A DNA stretch of 64,000 nucleotides from Solirubrobacter deserti (GTDB taxonomy: Bacteria; Actinomycetota; Thermoleophilia; Solirubrobacterales; Solirubrobacteraceae), in contig NZ_QPKJ02000005.1 in NCBI RefSeq assembly GCF_003344625.1, positions 1-64,000 of the forward strand, in the 5' to 3' direction. The translations under genes and the position numbers were made by a program. Shown piece by piece: positions 47,199 to 56,247 of the stretch (position 1 is its first letter; each line of letters opens with the position of its first letter). Under the pieces are notes generated by a model, which saw only the letters and a list, made by a program, of their open reading frames with translations, ran no database searches and had not been told where the DNA came from.

Positions 47199-47902
47199 TC
47201 CTGCGCGCCGCCGAGCAGCCCTACGACGGCGCGGCGCTGCTCGACTTCCTCGTCCGCCGCATGGTGCCGGGCGTGGAGGAGTATGTGGACGGCGTGTACC
47301 GGCGCAGCCTGCCCAGCGGCGAGGTCGTCGAGCTGCACCCGCATCCCGAGGGGTTCGAGGCCACGCACGACGTGTCGGGACTGCTCGATCTCGACGCGCC
47401 CGCGGCCGAGATCGCCGCCCGCATCGACCTGCCTGGCTACGACGCGGGCACGCGCGTGCCAGGCTGCGTCAGCGGCGAGGAGATCGCGGTGCGGGCCGTG
47501 CTCGGCCAGCAGATCTCGATCCAGGCCGCGGCCACCCACGCGGGACGGTTGGTGGAGGCGGTGGGAGAGCCGCTCGCCGCGCCCTCGGGGGCCGTCACGC
47601 ACCGGTTCCCCACGCTGGAGGCGATCGCCGAAGCGCCCGACAGCGCGTTCGCGATGCCCGTCACCCGGCGCGACACGCTGCGCTCACTGGCCGGGCAACC
47701 GCTGGACCGGCTGATCGAGCTGCGCGGCGTCGGCGCGTGGACGCAGACCTACGTGAACATGCGGGCCCTCAAGGACCGCGACGCGTGGCTCGGAACCGAC
47801 CTCGGGGTGCGCCACGCGCTGCACGACGGCGCGGTGGACGCGGAACGCTGGCGACCGTTCCGCGCGTACGCCGTCGTGCACCTCTGGCGCAGCCTCGGTT
47901 AG
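47195..47902 (+). CDS. AlkA-like DNA-3-methyladenine glycosylase
   Basis: The 235-residue protein has an AlkA-type N-terminal domain and the helix-hairpin-helix-GPD motif LIELRGVGAWTQTYVNMRAL, with the catalytic Asp in GTDLGVRHAL. It removes alkylated bases. Between the helix TRRDTLRSLAG and the hairpin only about 8 residues remain where E. coli AlkA has roughly 25, so a helix appears to be missing. Starts with GTG overlapping the previous stop (GTGA). Confidence 0.87.
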   Translation: MILRAAEQPYDGAALLDFLVRRMVPGVEEYVDGVYRRSLPSGEVVELHPHPEGFEATHDVSGLLDLDAPAAEIAARIDLPGYDAGTRVPGCVSGEEIAVRAVLGQQISIQAAATHAGRLVEAVGEPLAAPSGAVTHRFPTLEAIAEAPDSAFAMPVTRRDTLRSLAGQPLDRLIELRGVGAWTQTYVNMRALKDRDAWLGTDLGVRHALHDGAVDAERWRPFRAYAVVHLWRSLG

Positions 47903-48558
47903 GCGGGCTGCGGCACGATCCGGATGTACGGCTTGGGCTCTTCCCAGCCGTCCGGGTACTTCTCCTTGGCCTGCTCGTTGGAGACCGAGCCGGCGATGAT
48001 GACGTCCTCGCCCGGCTGCCACTGGGCGGGCGTGGCGACGGCGTGGGTGGCGGTCAGCTGCAGCGAGTCGATCACGCGCAGGACCTCGTCGAAGTTGCGG
48101 CCGGTCGTCATCGGATACACGAGCAGCAGCTTGATCTTCTTGTCCGGGCCGATCACGAACACGTTGCGCACCGTCTGGTTCTGCGCCGGCGTGCGCTCGG
48201 TGGCCTCACCTTCGACCTCGGCCGGGAGCATCCCGTAGGCCTTGGCGACCTGGAAGTCCTTGTCGCCGATGATGGGGTAGTTCGGCGCGGTGCCCTGCGT
48301 CTCCTCGATGTCCTTCGACCAGCCGACGTTGTTCTCGGCGGGATCGACGGAGATGCCGATGATCTTCACGCCGCGCTTGTCGAACTCCGGCTTGATCGAC
48401 GCCATGTAGCCAAGCTCGGTCGTGCACACCGGGGTGAACGCCCGCGGGTGCGAGAAGAGCACCCCCCACGAGTCACCGAGCCACTCGTGGAACTTGATCG
48501 TGCCCTCGGTGGTCTCCGCTTCGAAGTCTGGAGCCGTATCGCCAATGGTGAGGCCCAT
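47899..48558 (-). CDS. 1-Cys peroxiredoxin (Prx6-type)
   Basis: The 219-residue protein has the Prx6 active site SHPRAFTPVCTTELG with a single cysteine, Cys45, in the whole protein, so no internal resolving Cys exists. The long C-terminal domain (VYPMTTGRNFDEVLRVIDSLQ) is typical of the subfamily. It reduces peroxides with an external thiol. An excellent Shine-Dalgarno AGGAGG sits nine bases before the ATG at 48558, unlike the leaderless genes around it. Confidence 0.95.
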   Translation of the reverse strand: MGLTIGDTAPDFEAETTEGTIKFHEWLGDSWGVLFSHPRAFTPVCTTELGYMASIKPEFDKRGVKIIGISVDPAENNVGWSKDIEETQGTAPNYPIIGDKDFQVAKAYGMLPAEVEGEATERTPAQNQTVRNVFVIGPDKKIKLLLVYPMTTGRNFDEVLRVIDSLQLTATHAVATPAQWQPGEDVIIAGSVSNEQAKEKYPDGWEEPKPYIRIVPQPA

Positions 48559-48596
48559 CGTGTCTCCTCCTAAAAGGGGGTCTGGTTTTGGGGAGT

Positions 48597-50090
48597 TTAC
48601 CGGGCCTCGGGGAGCCGGATCAGACAGGCGCGGAAGGCGAAGCGCGTCGCGGCCTCGCGCGTGACGACGCCGAGCGAACGGGGCGCCGGCGGGAGCCCGC
48701 CGGCCGCCTGGGAGCAGAACGCGCGCGCCTCGTCGTCGGTCACGGCGTAGCCACCGACGAACCCGCAACGCTCCTCGGCGAACGTCCCGATCCGGCCGCC
48801 CGGCGGTCCCTGCTCCCAGAACCGCTCGACCGAGCGCGCCGGGTCCTCGAACTCGCCGGGGATCGTCGCCCGCACGCGCGCGGCGGCGGCGCCGACGTCG
48901 CGGCCCGTCAGCGTGGCGCGGGCGAAGCGGCCGAGCGCGTCGCACGCGGGCTGCGGCGGCGGGTCGCCGGCGCCGGCGCGGCCGCCGAGCAGCGGCCCAC
49001 CGACGCGCAGAAGGCGGTCCGTCTCGCCGATGTAGAGGTCCCCGTCCGCGTCGACGGCCAGCGACCGCACGAAGCCGAGCCGCGCGCTCACGGCGCGCCC
49101 GTCGCCCCGATGGGTGCCGCGCACACCCGTTCCCGCCACGACGAAGCGCCGTCCGTCGCGGAGGGCGACGATGCGCGGGAGCACACGGTCACTGACGTAG
49201 ACCGTGCCGTCGGGGCCGACGGCCACGCGCGTCGCGTCGAGGTCGGCGACGACTGTCTCGGACCGCGCGGCCGGATCGACGCGCACCACCCGGCCCTCGC
49301 GGGCGAAGTACACGGCGCCGTCCGGGCCGACGGCGAAGTCGCGCGCGCGTATGCCCGGGACCACGGGCCGCAGCGATCCGTCACGCCAGCGCAGCAGCCC
49401 TTCCTCGGTGAGCAGGTCGACCCCGCCGCCGGGCGCCGGGGCCAGTCTGGACGCGCGCTGACCGAGCGGTTGCGGTCGATCTCCGGCACCGAAGCGCACG
49501 ACCGTGCCGTCGCGCTCGGAGAGACCGAAGAGCGCGCCGCCGGAGGCCGCGACCAGCTCGAGGTCCTCGCGCGCGACGGCGGGAAGCTCCGTGCCGCGCG
49601 TGATCACCTGCACGAACCCGCGCTGGCTGAAGTAGGTGTCGCCGCCGTCGAACCAGATCGCCTCGGCGCCGTCGGTGGCGATGACATCCAGCTTGCCCTT
49701 GGGCACCGGATCGCTCGGCCACAGCAGGACGGCCGTCAGCGGCCCGAGCGCGACCGCCAGCCACATCGTCGAGAACCCGCTCACCACGAGCGCCGCTCCG
49801 CCGGCGGCGGCAAGGACGAGCCCCGCGTCCGGGGCGGTCTCGACCCACGGGCCGCCGGTGAGGGCCAGGTGGAGACCCGCGCGCGCGGCGAGCGCGATCA
49901 GCGTCACACCCGCGACGCAGCGGGCCGGCCGGCAACGGACGAGAGCGGTGGCCAGGATCACGACGAGCAGGTACGGGAACGAGAAGCCGTCCTCCACGCG
50001 CGGGTCCCACAGCGCGGGCGTGTCCCACTCTGCCCACGGCGCGAACACCGCGACCCAGGCGAGCAGAAGACCGAAGAACGCGACGGGCAT
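48597..50090 (-). CDS. Membrane-anchored beta-propeller (NHL/SMP30-like) protein
   Basis: The 497-residue protein starts with four hydrophobic segments (to about residue 145), then a six-bladed propeller-like region (about 150-370: FAVGPDGAVYFAR, VAVGPDGTVYVSD, LAVDADGDLYIGE) and a C-terminal domain with several Cys (ERCGFVGGYAV, ARAFCSQ, FRACLIRL). The blades should face outside. The role is unknown; NHL-type propellers often bind sugars or proteins. ATG 50090 gives the first helix. Confidence 0.78.
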   Translation of the reverse strand: MPVAFFGLLLAWVAVFAPWAEWDTPALWDPRVEDGFSFPYLLVVILATALVRCRPARCVAGVTLIALAARAGLHLALTGGPWVETAPDAGLVLAAAGGAALVVSGFSTMWLAVALGPLTAVLLWPSDPVPKGKLDVIATDGAEAIWFDGGDTYFSQRGFVQVITRGTELPAVAREDLELVAASGGALFGLSERDGTVVRFGAGDRPQPLGQRASRLAPAPGGGVDLLTEEGLLRWRDGSLRPVVPGIRARDFAVGPDGAVYFAREGRVVRVDPAARSETVVADLDATRVAVGPDGTVYVSDRVLPRIVALRDGRRFVVAGTGVRGTHRGDGRAVSARLGFVRSLAVDADGDLYIGETDRLLRVGGPLLGGRAGAGDPPPQPACDALGRFARATLTGRDVGAAAARVRATIPGEFEDPARSVERFWEQGPPGGRIGTFAEERCGFVGGYAVTDDEARAFCSQAAGGLPPAPRSLGVVTREAATRFAFRACLIRLPEAR

Positions 50091-50209
50091 CGCGTGCAGG
50101 TGTCGCCCCGGTGGTCGAATCTGAAACGCTGGTGCGCGACCCTGTGTGGTGGCGCAAGAGGATGCGTGCGGACGCTCGCGCACCTCGCGCCCGGGCGGCG
50201 ACGCGGCGC

Positions 50210-51088
50210 CTACGGGAGGCTCGGATTCGTCGCGGTGCCCGGCGTCAAAGTCTTCGTGAACCAGTAGTCGGCGTACGGCTCGGCGTTGAAGGCCTCGACC
50301 TCGACATAGCCGGAGGAGCGGTACAGCGCCTGCGCCTCGGTCAGCGCGCGGTTGGTCTCGAGCCGGATCGCCGTCGCGCCCTCCAGCACCGCGTGGCGCT
50401 CGAGCTCGGCCAGGATGCGCCGGCCGACGCCCAGCCCGCGCGCCTCGGGCGCCACCCACATCCGCTTGATCTCCGGCGGGTCGGCCGTCTTGAGCGCGCC
50501 GCAGCCGATCGGCTCGCCGCGCAGCCGTGCGACCACGAACACGCCCGAGTCGAACGGCAGCGCGACGTCCTCGCTGAAGCCCGCCTCGAAGCGCTCGTCG
50601 ATCTCCGCGAAGTACCGCTGCAGGCACGCGCGCGCCCCGTCGCCGGCTGGGTCCTCGGCCGCCAGCTCGACGATCCCCGACGTCAGGAGGCGCTCGACCG
50701 TGCGCATCGCCTCGACCAGCTGCGTGCGTCCCCGCTCGTTGAGCGGCTCCAGCAGGGAGCGGGCGAGGTCGTCGCTGCGCTCGTCCAGCCGCGCGCGCTC
50801 GGCCCGGCCGGCGGCGGTCAGCGTGATCGTGCGCCGGCGCCGGTCGTCGGCCCCGGCGCGCACGGTCACCAGGCCCTCGGCCTCGAGCGTGCGCAGCAGC
50901 CGGCTCAGGTAGCCCGAGTCCAGGTCCAGCCGCGCGCGCAGCTCGCGCACGTCGGTCACGGCGCCCACCTCCCACAGCACGCGGTTGGCCCCGAGCGGGC
51001 GCCCGAGGTCCAGGTAGGAGTCCATCAGCGCGCCGACGCGTTCAGTCACGGTGCGGTTGAAGGAGCGGACCTGCGCGACCGGTTCCAT
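50210..51088 (-). CDS. MarR-GNAT fusion protein
   Basis: The 292-residue protein joins a MarR winged helix (about 1-135: VLWEVGAVTDVRELRARLDL and DSGYLSRLLRTLEAEGL) to a GNAT acetyltransferase (about 145-285: MWVAPEARGLGVGRRIL). Such fusions are known in actinobacteria and bacilli and may link a substrate to transcription. A perfect CTGACT/AGTCAG operator overlaps its promoter, suggesting autoregulation. The next 119 bases downstream hold no gene. Confidence 0.9.
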   Translation of the reverse strand: MEPVAQVRSFNRTVTERVGALMDSYLDLGRPLGANRVLWEVGAVTDVRELRARLDLDSGYLSRLLRTLEAEGLVTVRAGADDRRRRTITLTAAGRAERARLDERSDDLARSLLEPLNERGRTQLVEAMRTVERLLTSGIVELAAEDPAGDGARACLQRYFAEIDERFEAGFSEDVALPFDSGVFVVARLRGEPIGCGALKTADPPEIKRMWVAPEARGLGVGRRILAELERHAVLEGATAIRLETNRALTEAQALYRSSGYVEVEAFNAEPYADYWFTKTLTPGTATNPSLP

Positions 51089-51093
51089 GGTCT

Positions 51094-51107
51094 CTGACTT
51101 TAGTCAG
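51094..51107 (-). promoter_or_regulatory. MarR-type operator overlapping the -10 of the MarR-GNAT gene
   Basis: CTGACT TT AGTCAG is a perfect 14-base inverted repeat. On the minus strand it contains TAAAGT (51102-51097), eight bases before the ATG at 51088. It also lies 32 bases upstream of the divergent flippase-like gene and may control both. Confidence 0.65.
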
Positions 51108-51139
51108 ATATCGGTTCGCTGCCAACCTACGCCTTCGGT

Positions 51140-52174
51140 ATGGCGAGAGCGCACGAGGCAGGCATCGATTTCCGCGCCGTCGGCAAGCGCGCGCTGTTCT
51201 TCGCCGTGGTGGCCGTGCTCGCGATCGTGGCGCTCGCCGAGCTGCCCGGGATCGACGAGGTCCGCACCGAGTTCTCGCAGGCCGAGCCGGGCTGGATCGT
51301 TGCCGCGGCCGTGTTCCGGATCGGCTCGATGCTGGGGTTCGTGCGCGCGCTGTGGTCGGCCTTCGACCGCGTCATGCCGTGGCGGCGCGCGCTCGTCCTC
51401 GGCCTGGCCGAGCAGGGCGCGAACGTCCTGCTGCCCGCCGGCGGCGCGGGCGGGCCGGCCTACGGCGCGTACGTGCTGACGCGGCTCGGCGTGCCCGCCG
51501 ACCTCGCCGCCCAGCGCCACGCCGCGCTGTTCCTGGTCACCAGCGCGGTGAGCTTCGCGGCGATCATCGTCGCCGGCACGCTGACGGCGATCGGTCTGCT
51601 GCCCGGCGAAGTCGCGCTGATCTGGACGCTCGGCCCGGCCGCGGCGATCGGGGCGCTGTTCGCGCTGGTGGTGCTGTTCGGCCGCAGCGATCCGCCGCAG
51701 GAGCCGGAGAGCGGGCGCGTGCGGCACCTGGTGTGGCGCGTCTGGGGCTTCGTGCGCGACGGGGTGCGCACGTCGCTTCAGCTCGTCCTGCACGGTGACC
51801 CGCTGCTGATCGTCGGCTCGATCACCTACTTCGCGTTCGACGTCGCGAGCCTCGCCTGCATGTTTCATGCCTTCGGCGGCGGCGCGCCGGACCTCGGCGT
51901 GTTCGTCCTGGCCTACGCGCTCGGCCACGCCGGCGCGCTGATCCCCACGCCCGGCGGCGTCGGCGGCACCGAGGGTGGCCTGATCGGCGCCTTCGTCGCC
52001 TACGGCACGGCGCTCCCACTGGCCACGGCGGCGGTTGTCGGCTACCGCGTCTTCCAGCTCGGCCTGCCGGCGCTGTTCGGCGCGGCGGCGCTCGTGCGCG
52101 TGCAGCACGTGCTCGCGCACCCGCCACCGCGGGAGGAGGTCGCGGCGCGCTTCGAAGCGCACCGCTGGCGCTGA
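51140..52174 (+). CDS. Flippase-like membrane protein (LPG synthase TM/UPF0104)
   Basis: The 344-residue protein has about eight helices and the superfamily pattern: NVLLPAGGAGGPAYGAYVL, then ALIPTPGGVGGTEGGLIGAF near the C-terminus. It is related to 46218-47198 and 56887-57960. It is divergent from the MarR-GNAT gene and a hairpin follows its stop. Confidence 0.87.
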   Translation: MARAHEAGIDFRAVGKRALFFAVVAVLAIVALAELPGIDEVRTEFSQAEPGWIVAAAVFRIGSMLGFVRALWSAFDRVMPWRRALVLGLAEQGANVLLPAGGAGGPAYGAYVLTRLGVPADLAAQRHAALFLVTSAVSFAAIIVAGTLTAIGLLPGEVALIWTLGPAAAIGALFALVVLFGRSDPPQEPESGRVRHLVWRVWGFVRDGVRTSLQLVLHGDPLLIVGSITYFAFDVASLACMFHAFGGGAPDLGVFVLAYALGHAGALIPTPGGVGGTEGGLIGAFVAYGTALPLATAAVVGYRVFQLGLPALFGAAALVRVQHVLAHPPPREEVAARFEAHRWR

Positions 52175-52222
52175 ATCTTCACGGGATACCCGCGCCGCTC
52201 GCCTAGCGTCGCCGCGGTCACT

Positions 52223-52240
52223 GGCCCTGCGGGAAGGGCC
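52223..52240 (+). terminator. Hairpin terminator before GDPD gene
   Basis: GGCCCT and AGGGCC pair around GCGGGA, 48 bases after the flippase-like stop and 22 before the GDPD start. It could instead lie in the GDPD leader. Confidence 0.4.
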
Positions 52241-52261
52241 TCTGAATTCAGGAGGAAGCGC

Positions 52262-53359
52262 ATGCGCGCACGTATCGCCGCCCTGATGTTGGGCGGGTTG
52301 CTCTGCACCGCGGTCCCGGCCGAGGCGAGGGACCGGCCGTTGCCGGCCGACGGCGGACCGCGCCAGTTCGACCTCGAGGCCCACCGCGGCGGGCTCGGGC
52401 TCACGACCGAGAGCACGCTGCAGGGCTTCCGCAAGGCGCTGGAGCTCGGGGTCACCACGCTCGAGCTCGACGTCCAGATCACGCAGGACAAGTACGCCGT
52501 CGTCACGCACGACCGCCGCGTGTCCGCCCAGAAATGCAAGGACACCACGCCGGTCACGGCGGGTGACCCGGAGTTCCCGTATGTGGGCAAGTTCATCAAG
52601 GACCTCACGCTCGCCCAGGTGTGGACGTTGGACTGCGGCCAGCCGCTCGCCGACTACCCGCTGCAGGAGGTCATCCGCGGCGTCAAGATGCCGCTGCTGC
52701 GGCAGGTGTTCGCGCTCACCGAGTGCATGCGCGGCGACCGCACGTGGATGAACATCGAGACCAAGGTCGAGGCCGGCGCGCCGCACGAGACCGCGCCGCG
52801 CGAGGAGTTCGTCCAGATCACGGCGCAGGAGATCCGCCGCGCGCGCGTCCAGGACCGCGTCACGATCCAGAGCTTCGACTGGGGCAGCCTGATGCGCTGG
52901 CGGCAGGTGATGCCGCGCCTGCCGATCGTCGCGCTCACCAACGGCGACTTCCTGCAGGTCGGCCAGCCGGGCGCGTCGCCGTGGCTGGGCGGGATCGACG
53001 TCGACGACTTCGGCGGCTCCTACGTGCGCGCCGCGCACTCCTTCGGCGCCGACGCGCTCTCGCCCGTGCACGGCAACCCGCAGAACGGCAAGGTCGGCGA
53101 CCCGAACTACGTGCCGTACACGACGCCGGCGCTGGTGCGCGAGGCGCACCGCGTCGGCCTGCCCGTCGTGCCGTGGACGGTCGACGATCCCGCGACGATG
53201 GCGTCGCTGATGGACGCCGGTGTCGACGGGATCATCACCAACTATCCGGACCGGCTGCGCGCCGTGATGGCGCAGCGCGGCTACAAGCTCCCGCGCGGGG
53301 AGCGTGAGCCGCGCCACACCGACTGCGTCGGCTACGCGATGTCGGCCGCCAAGCCGTGA
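52262..53359 (+). CDS. Secreted glycerophosphodiester phosphodiesterase
   Basis: The 365-residue protein has a signal peptide (cleaved near AEARDR) and a GDPD TIM barrel: EAHRGGLGLTTESTLQGF with the catalytic His-Arg, LELDVQIT, then VTIQSFDW and PVVPWTVDDP. It would hydrolyse glycerophosphodiesters outside the cell to scavenge phosphate and glycerol. AGGAGG lies seven bases before ATG 52262. Confidence 0.94.
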   Translation: MRARIAALMLGGLLCTAVPAEARDRPLPADGGPRQFDLEAHRGGLGLTTESTLQGFRKALELGVTTLELDVQITQDKYAVVTHDRRVSAQKCKDTTPVTAGDPEFPYVGKFIKDLTLAQVWTLDCGQPLADYPLQEVIRGVKMPLLRQVFALTECMRGDRTWMNIETKVEAGAPHETAPREEFVQITAQEIRRARVQDRVTIQSFDWGSLMRWRQVMPRLPIVALTNGDFLQVGQPGASPWLGGIDVDDFGGSYVRAAHSFGADALSPVHGNPQNGKVGDPNYVPYTTPALVREAHRVGLPVVPWTVDDPATMASLMDAGVDGIITNYPDRLRAVMAQRGYKLPRGEREPRHTDCVGYAMSAAKP

Positions 53360-53365
53360 GCTGAC

Positions 53366-54508
53366 TCAGGCACCGGGCCGGAGCAGTCCGGCCCGGCGCT
53401 GCCGCTCCACCCACGCCTTCAGCGAGGTGAAGGAGGCGTCCGGCGAGCCGTCGGGGCGCAGCAGCCCGGTGTTCCACTGCACCTCGGGGTTCTGCAGCAG
53501 CCCGAAGTAGAGGAGCTCGGAGACCTTCGGGTTCTTGCGCGCGAGCTCGAAGGCCTGCGTGATGTAGCGGGCGCGGGTCGAGCGCGGGAACGCGAGCGAG
53601 CCGGACGCGAAGTAGGCGAACTCGGTCAGGTGCACGGCGGGCTCGCGGCCCTTGGAGGTCGACAGCGCCTTGGCCCGGCGCAGGCGCGTGAGCGCGTTCG
53701 TGAGCCGGCTGACGGTGCCGATCGTGACGTCGTCGGCCGGGATCTTCTTGTACGTGGGCGAGTGCCGGTAGTCGTACGGGTGCAGCGAGACGGCGTCCGC
53801 GCGCACGGTCCCGCAGCCCGAGCGCTTGCGCCAGCGGGTGTCGACGCACAGCACGTCGCGCATGAACCGCAGCGGCGCGTACGCCGCCCCCGGTCGGGCC
53901 TGCGGGGCGAGCTCGCCGAACGAGACCTGCGCGCGCGAGTCGGCGCGCTTGATCGCCGAGTAGGCGCCGCGGTACAGCGCCCGGTACTGCTTGGCGGCCG
54001 TCCGCGCCGGGCTCAGCCACGAGTGCCAGTTCGGCTCGTTCCAGATGCTGTAGCGCTCGACGTCACCGCGGTAGCGCTGCGCGACGAAGGAGGCAAAGCG
54101 CGCGTACTCCTTCGCCGACGGCCCGCGCGTGGACGGCCCGCGGCGGTCCGCCGTCGCCCAACGCGGCGCCGGACCGGTGAGCGTGAACTCCAGCCGCATG
54201 TCGTGCTGCTTGGCCAGCGCGACCAGGAAGTCGAAGTCGCCGAGCTCGTAGCGCACGCGCGAAGGCTTGGAGCGCTGGTTGGCCTGGCCGCTGGCGAGCA
54301 CGCGCGACCAGATCATGTTCGCGCGGAGCTTGGTCACGCCGAGCTCCTTGGCGCGCACCATCGCCGCCTCGCGGGTGAAGGTGGCGCTGCTGTCGCCGAG
54401 GAAGACGAAGTCGTCCTGCAGGCCGATGTCCATCGTGCGCGAGGCGTGCGCGGGCGCGCACAGCGCGAAGAACGCGATGAGGAGGCTAATCGAGCGCTTG
54501 AAGTTCAT
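53366..54508 (-). CDS. Secreted clan GH-A-like glycoside hydrolase, SGNH cassette
   Basis: The 380-residue protein has a signal peptide and a TIM-barrel hydrolase core: acid/base Glu158 in YSIWNEPN and nucleophile Glu296 in VHLTEFA. It shares many motifs with the 17067-18455 product but lacks its C-terminal domain. It is the third gene of a minus-strand run after two SGNH genes, its ATG overlapping the preceding gene by 23 bases. This suggests it trims or remodels a polysaccharide that the SGNH proteins acylate or deacylate. Confidence 0.8.
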   Translation of the reverse strand: MNFKRSISLLIAFFALCAPAHASRTMDIGLQDDFVFLGDSSATFTREAAMVRAKELGVTKLRANMIWSRVLASGQANQRSKPSRVRYELGDFDFLVALAKQHDMRLEFTLTGPAPRWATADRRGPSTRGPSAKEYARFASFVAQRYRGDVERYSIWNEPNWHSWLSPARTAAKQYRALYRGAYSAIKRADSRAQVSFGELAPQARPGAAYAPLRFMRDVLCVDTRWRKRSGCGTVRADAVSLHPYDYRHSPTYKKIPADDVTIGTVSRLTNALTRLRRAKALSTSKGREPAVHLTEFAYFASGSLAFPRSTRARYITQAFELARKNPKVSELLYFGLLQNPEVQWNTGLLRPDGSPDASFTSLKAWVERQRRAGLLRPGA

Positions 54509-55346
54509 CTGTGAGGAAGGGTCCCAGGGTCGCGGCGAACGTCGGGGTGACGTGCGTGAGGTCGTGATAGGCAAGAACACCGCCGATGACAGGAAAGCAC
54601 CGGTGCTGGTCGCAGAAGTAACGGCTCAGGTCGATCACGGGCGCTTGGCGCTGCCCGGCCGCGGCCACCGCCGGGTCGGGCGCCAGGGCGGTGTCGCGGG
54701 GGACGGCGCAGCTCGACCCCGGCTTCTCCGTGGCGGCGTTCACGCACGCCAGCGTGTCCTCGCGCAACTCGGGCGTGTCGCGGAGCACGACGAGCTTCAC
54801 CGTGGGCGGGAGGCGGTCCCAGGCGGCGAGCCAGTTCGCCGGGTCCTGCGAGGCGGCGTTGCGGGGCAAGCCGATGATGAACACGGTCCTGACCTCGGGG
54901 TGGGCTGCGAGCCACTGCGGCACCTGCTGCTTCCAGGTCGCGCATTCCGAGAACGCCGGCTCCGGCAGCGGGCGGCCGTCTGCGACGAACGGACAGCCGT
55001 TGCGGGTGATCGCGTAGCCGCGCCGGCCGAGCCGCTCGGCCGCGACCGCGAACGCCGAGCGCAGCGCGTTCGCGTGGCTGTCACCGACCAGCGCGAACGT
55101 CTCGTCCCCGCGGCCGAAGGCGCACGGCTCGACCAGGCCGAGCGGCTGCGCGCGCTCGCACGGCGCGCCGCGGGCGCCGCTGCGCTCGACGGTGTCGGGC
55201 TCGGGGCAGCCGTTGGCGAGCGCCGCGGCGCCGGCGCAGCCCTCGGCGGTCGGGGCCGGGGTCGCGCGCGGCGGCGCGGGCTGCTCACCGCAGCCGGCGA
55301 ACGCGAGCGCGAGCGCCACCACGCTAAGCGAAGCCGACGACCGCAC
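54486..55346 (-). CDS. SGNH domain lipoprotein
   Basis: The 286-residue protein starts with a lipoprotein signal ending AFAGC (Cys19). The SGNH/GDSL-like part has the nucleophile Ser90 in FALVGDSHAN and Asp262/His265 in HDLTHVT at the C-terminus. This is the SGNH type found attached to OafA-like acyltransferases, acting on sugar acyl groups. GTG 55346 overlaps the upstream gene's stop by 23 bases and is the only start giving the signal peptide. Confidence 0.83.
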   Translation of the reverse strand: MRSSASLSVVALALAFAGCGEQPAPPRATPAPTAEGCAGAAALANGCPEPDTVERSGARGAPCERAQPLGLVEPCAFGRGDETFALVGDSHANALRSAFAVAAERLGRRGYAITRNGCPFVADGRPLPEPAFSECATWKQQVPQWLAAHPEVRTVFIIGLPRNAASQDPANWLAAWDRLPPTVKLVVLRDTPELREDTLACVNAATEKPGSSCAVPRDTALAPDPAVAAAGQRQAPVIDLSRYFCDQHRCFPVIGGVLAYHDLTHVTPTFAATLGPFLTDELQALD

Positions 55347-56247
55347 GCAGCAGGAACGGCCCGAGCGTCTCCGCGAAGTGCCGCGTGAGGTGGTTGAGAT
55401 CCTTGTGTACCAGGACGCCACCCACGACCGGATAGCAGTTGCGCTCATCGCAGAAGTGCGGGGTGAGGTCCACGAGCCGGAACCGCGACGGGTCCGCCTG
55501 CGTGATCGCGACCTCGACGGGGTCCGGCGGCAGCGCCGTCGCGCGCGGGATCGCGCAGTGGGTGCCGGGCGTGCGGCGGCGGTTGAGCGCCCGCTGCACG
55601 CAGCGCATCGTGCTCACCTGCGCGGACGGGTTGTCGCGGATCACGAACACGCGCGTGACGGACGCCGGCAGCCACGACCAGGCCCGCACGTGCCCGGCGA
55701 CCTGCGCCTCGAACGCCGGCATCGGCCCCGGCGCGTAGTCCCGCGGGCCGGGCGTCTTGGTCGCCAGGAAGACCGTCGTGACCTCGGGGTGCCGGTCCAG
55801 CCACTCCACGACCTGCTGCTTCCACGCCGCGCACTCGGAGAAGAACGGCTCGGGCTGCGCGAGCGGCACCGTCGTCAGCGAGCAGCTGTTGCGCGAGAGC
55901 TGGTAGCCGTGCCACTGCAGCCCGCGTGCGAGTTCCGCGAGCGTCGGGCGCCAGTGCGCGGCGTGGCTGTCGCCGAACAGCGCGAAGTGGGCGCGGGCGT
56001 TCGGGCTCAGCACGCCGAACTCGCACGGCACGACGAGCCCCTCCGGCACGAGCTTGGTGCACGGCGCGCCGCGCACGAGCGGCGCGTTGCGCGGGTGCGG
56101 GGTGACCTTCAGGCGCAGCGACGGGTTCACGCACGGCAGCATCGGGTCGCGCGCCGCGGCGCCGAAGCAGCTCGGCGCCGCGCCCGCCGGCGGGGTGAAC
56201 GCGGCCAGCACCGCAAGCGCCGCGAGCGCGACGACCCAGACCTTCAT
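55324..56247 (-). CDS. Secreted SGNH domain protein
   Basis: The 307-residue protein has a Sec signal peptide (to about Ala24) and an SGNH fold with Ser94 in FGDSHAAHW and Asp283/His286 in KDLNHLT. It is a paralogue of the next gene: both keep SECAxWKQQV, the CAxPRxTALxPDP block and FCDxxxCxPVxGGVL. Being unanchored by lipid it may work in the periplasmic or wall space. Its ATG overlaps the end of the ankyrin remnant (ATGA). Confidence 0.85.
   Translation of the reverse strand: MKVWVVALAALAVLAAFTPPAGAAPSCFGAAARDPMLPCVNPSLRLKVTPHPRNAPLVRGAPCTKLVPEGLVVPCEFGVLSPNARAHFALFGDSHAAHWRPTLAELARGLQWHGYQLSRNSCSLTTVPLAQPEPFFSECAAWKQQVVEWLDRHPEVTTVFLATKTPGPRDYAPGPMPAFEAQVAGHVRAWSWLPASVTRVFVIRDNPSAQVSTMRCVQRALNRRRTPGTHCAIPRATALPPDPVEVAITQADPSRFRLVDLTPHFCDERNCYPVVGGVLVHKDLNHLTRHFAETLGPFLLRAVVGFA

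Noticed and set aside
50091..50209. Possible small gene between the propeller and MarR-GNAT genes
   Set aside because: No frame with a plausible start and protein-like composition fits in the 119 bases.
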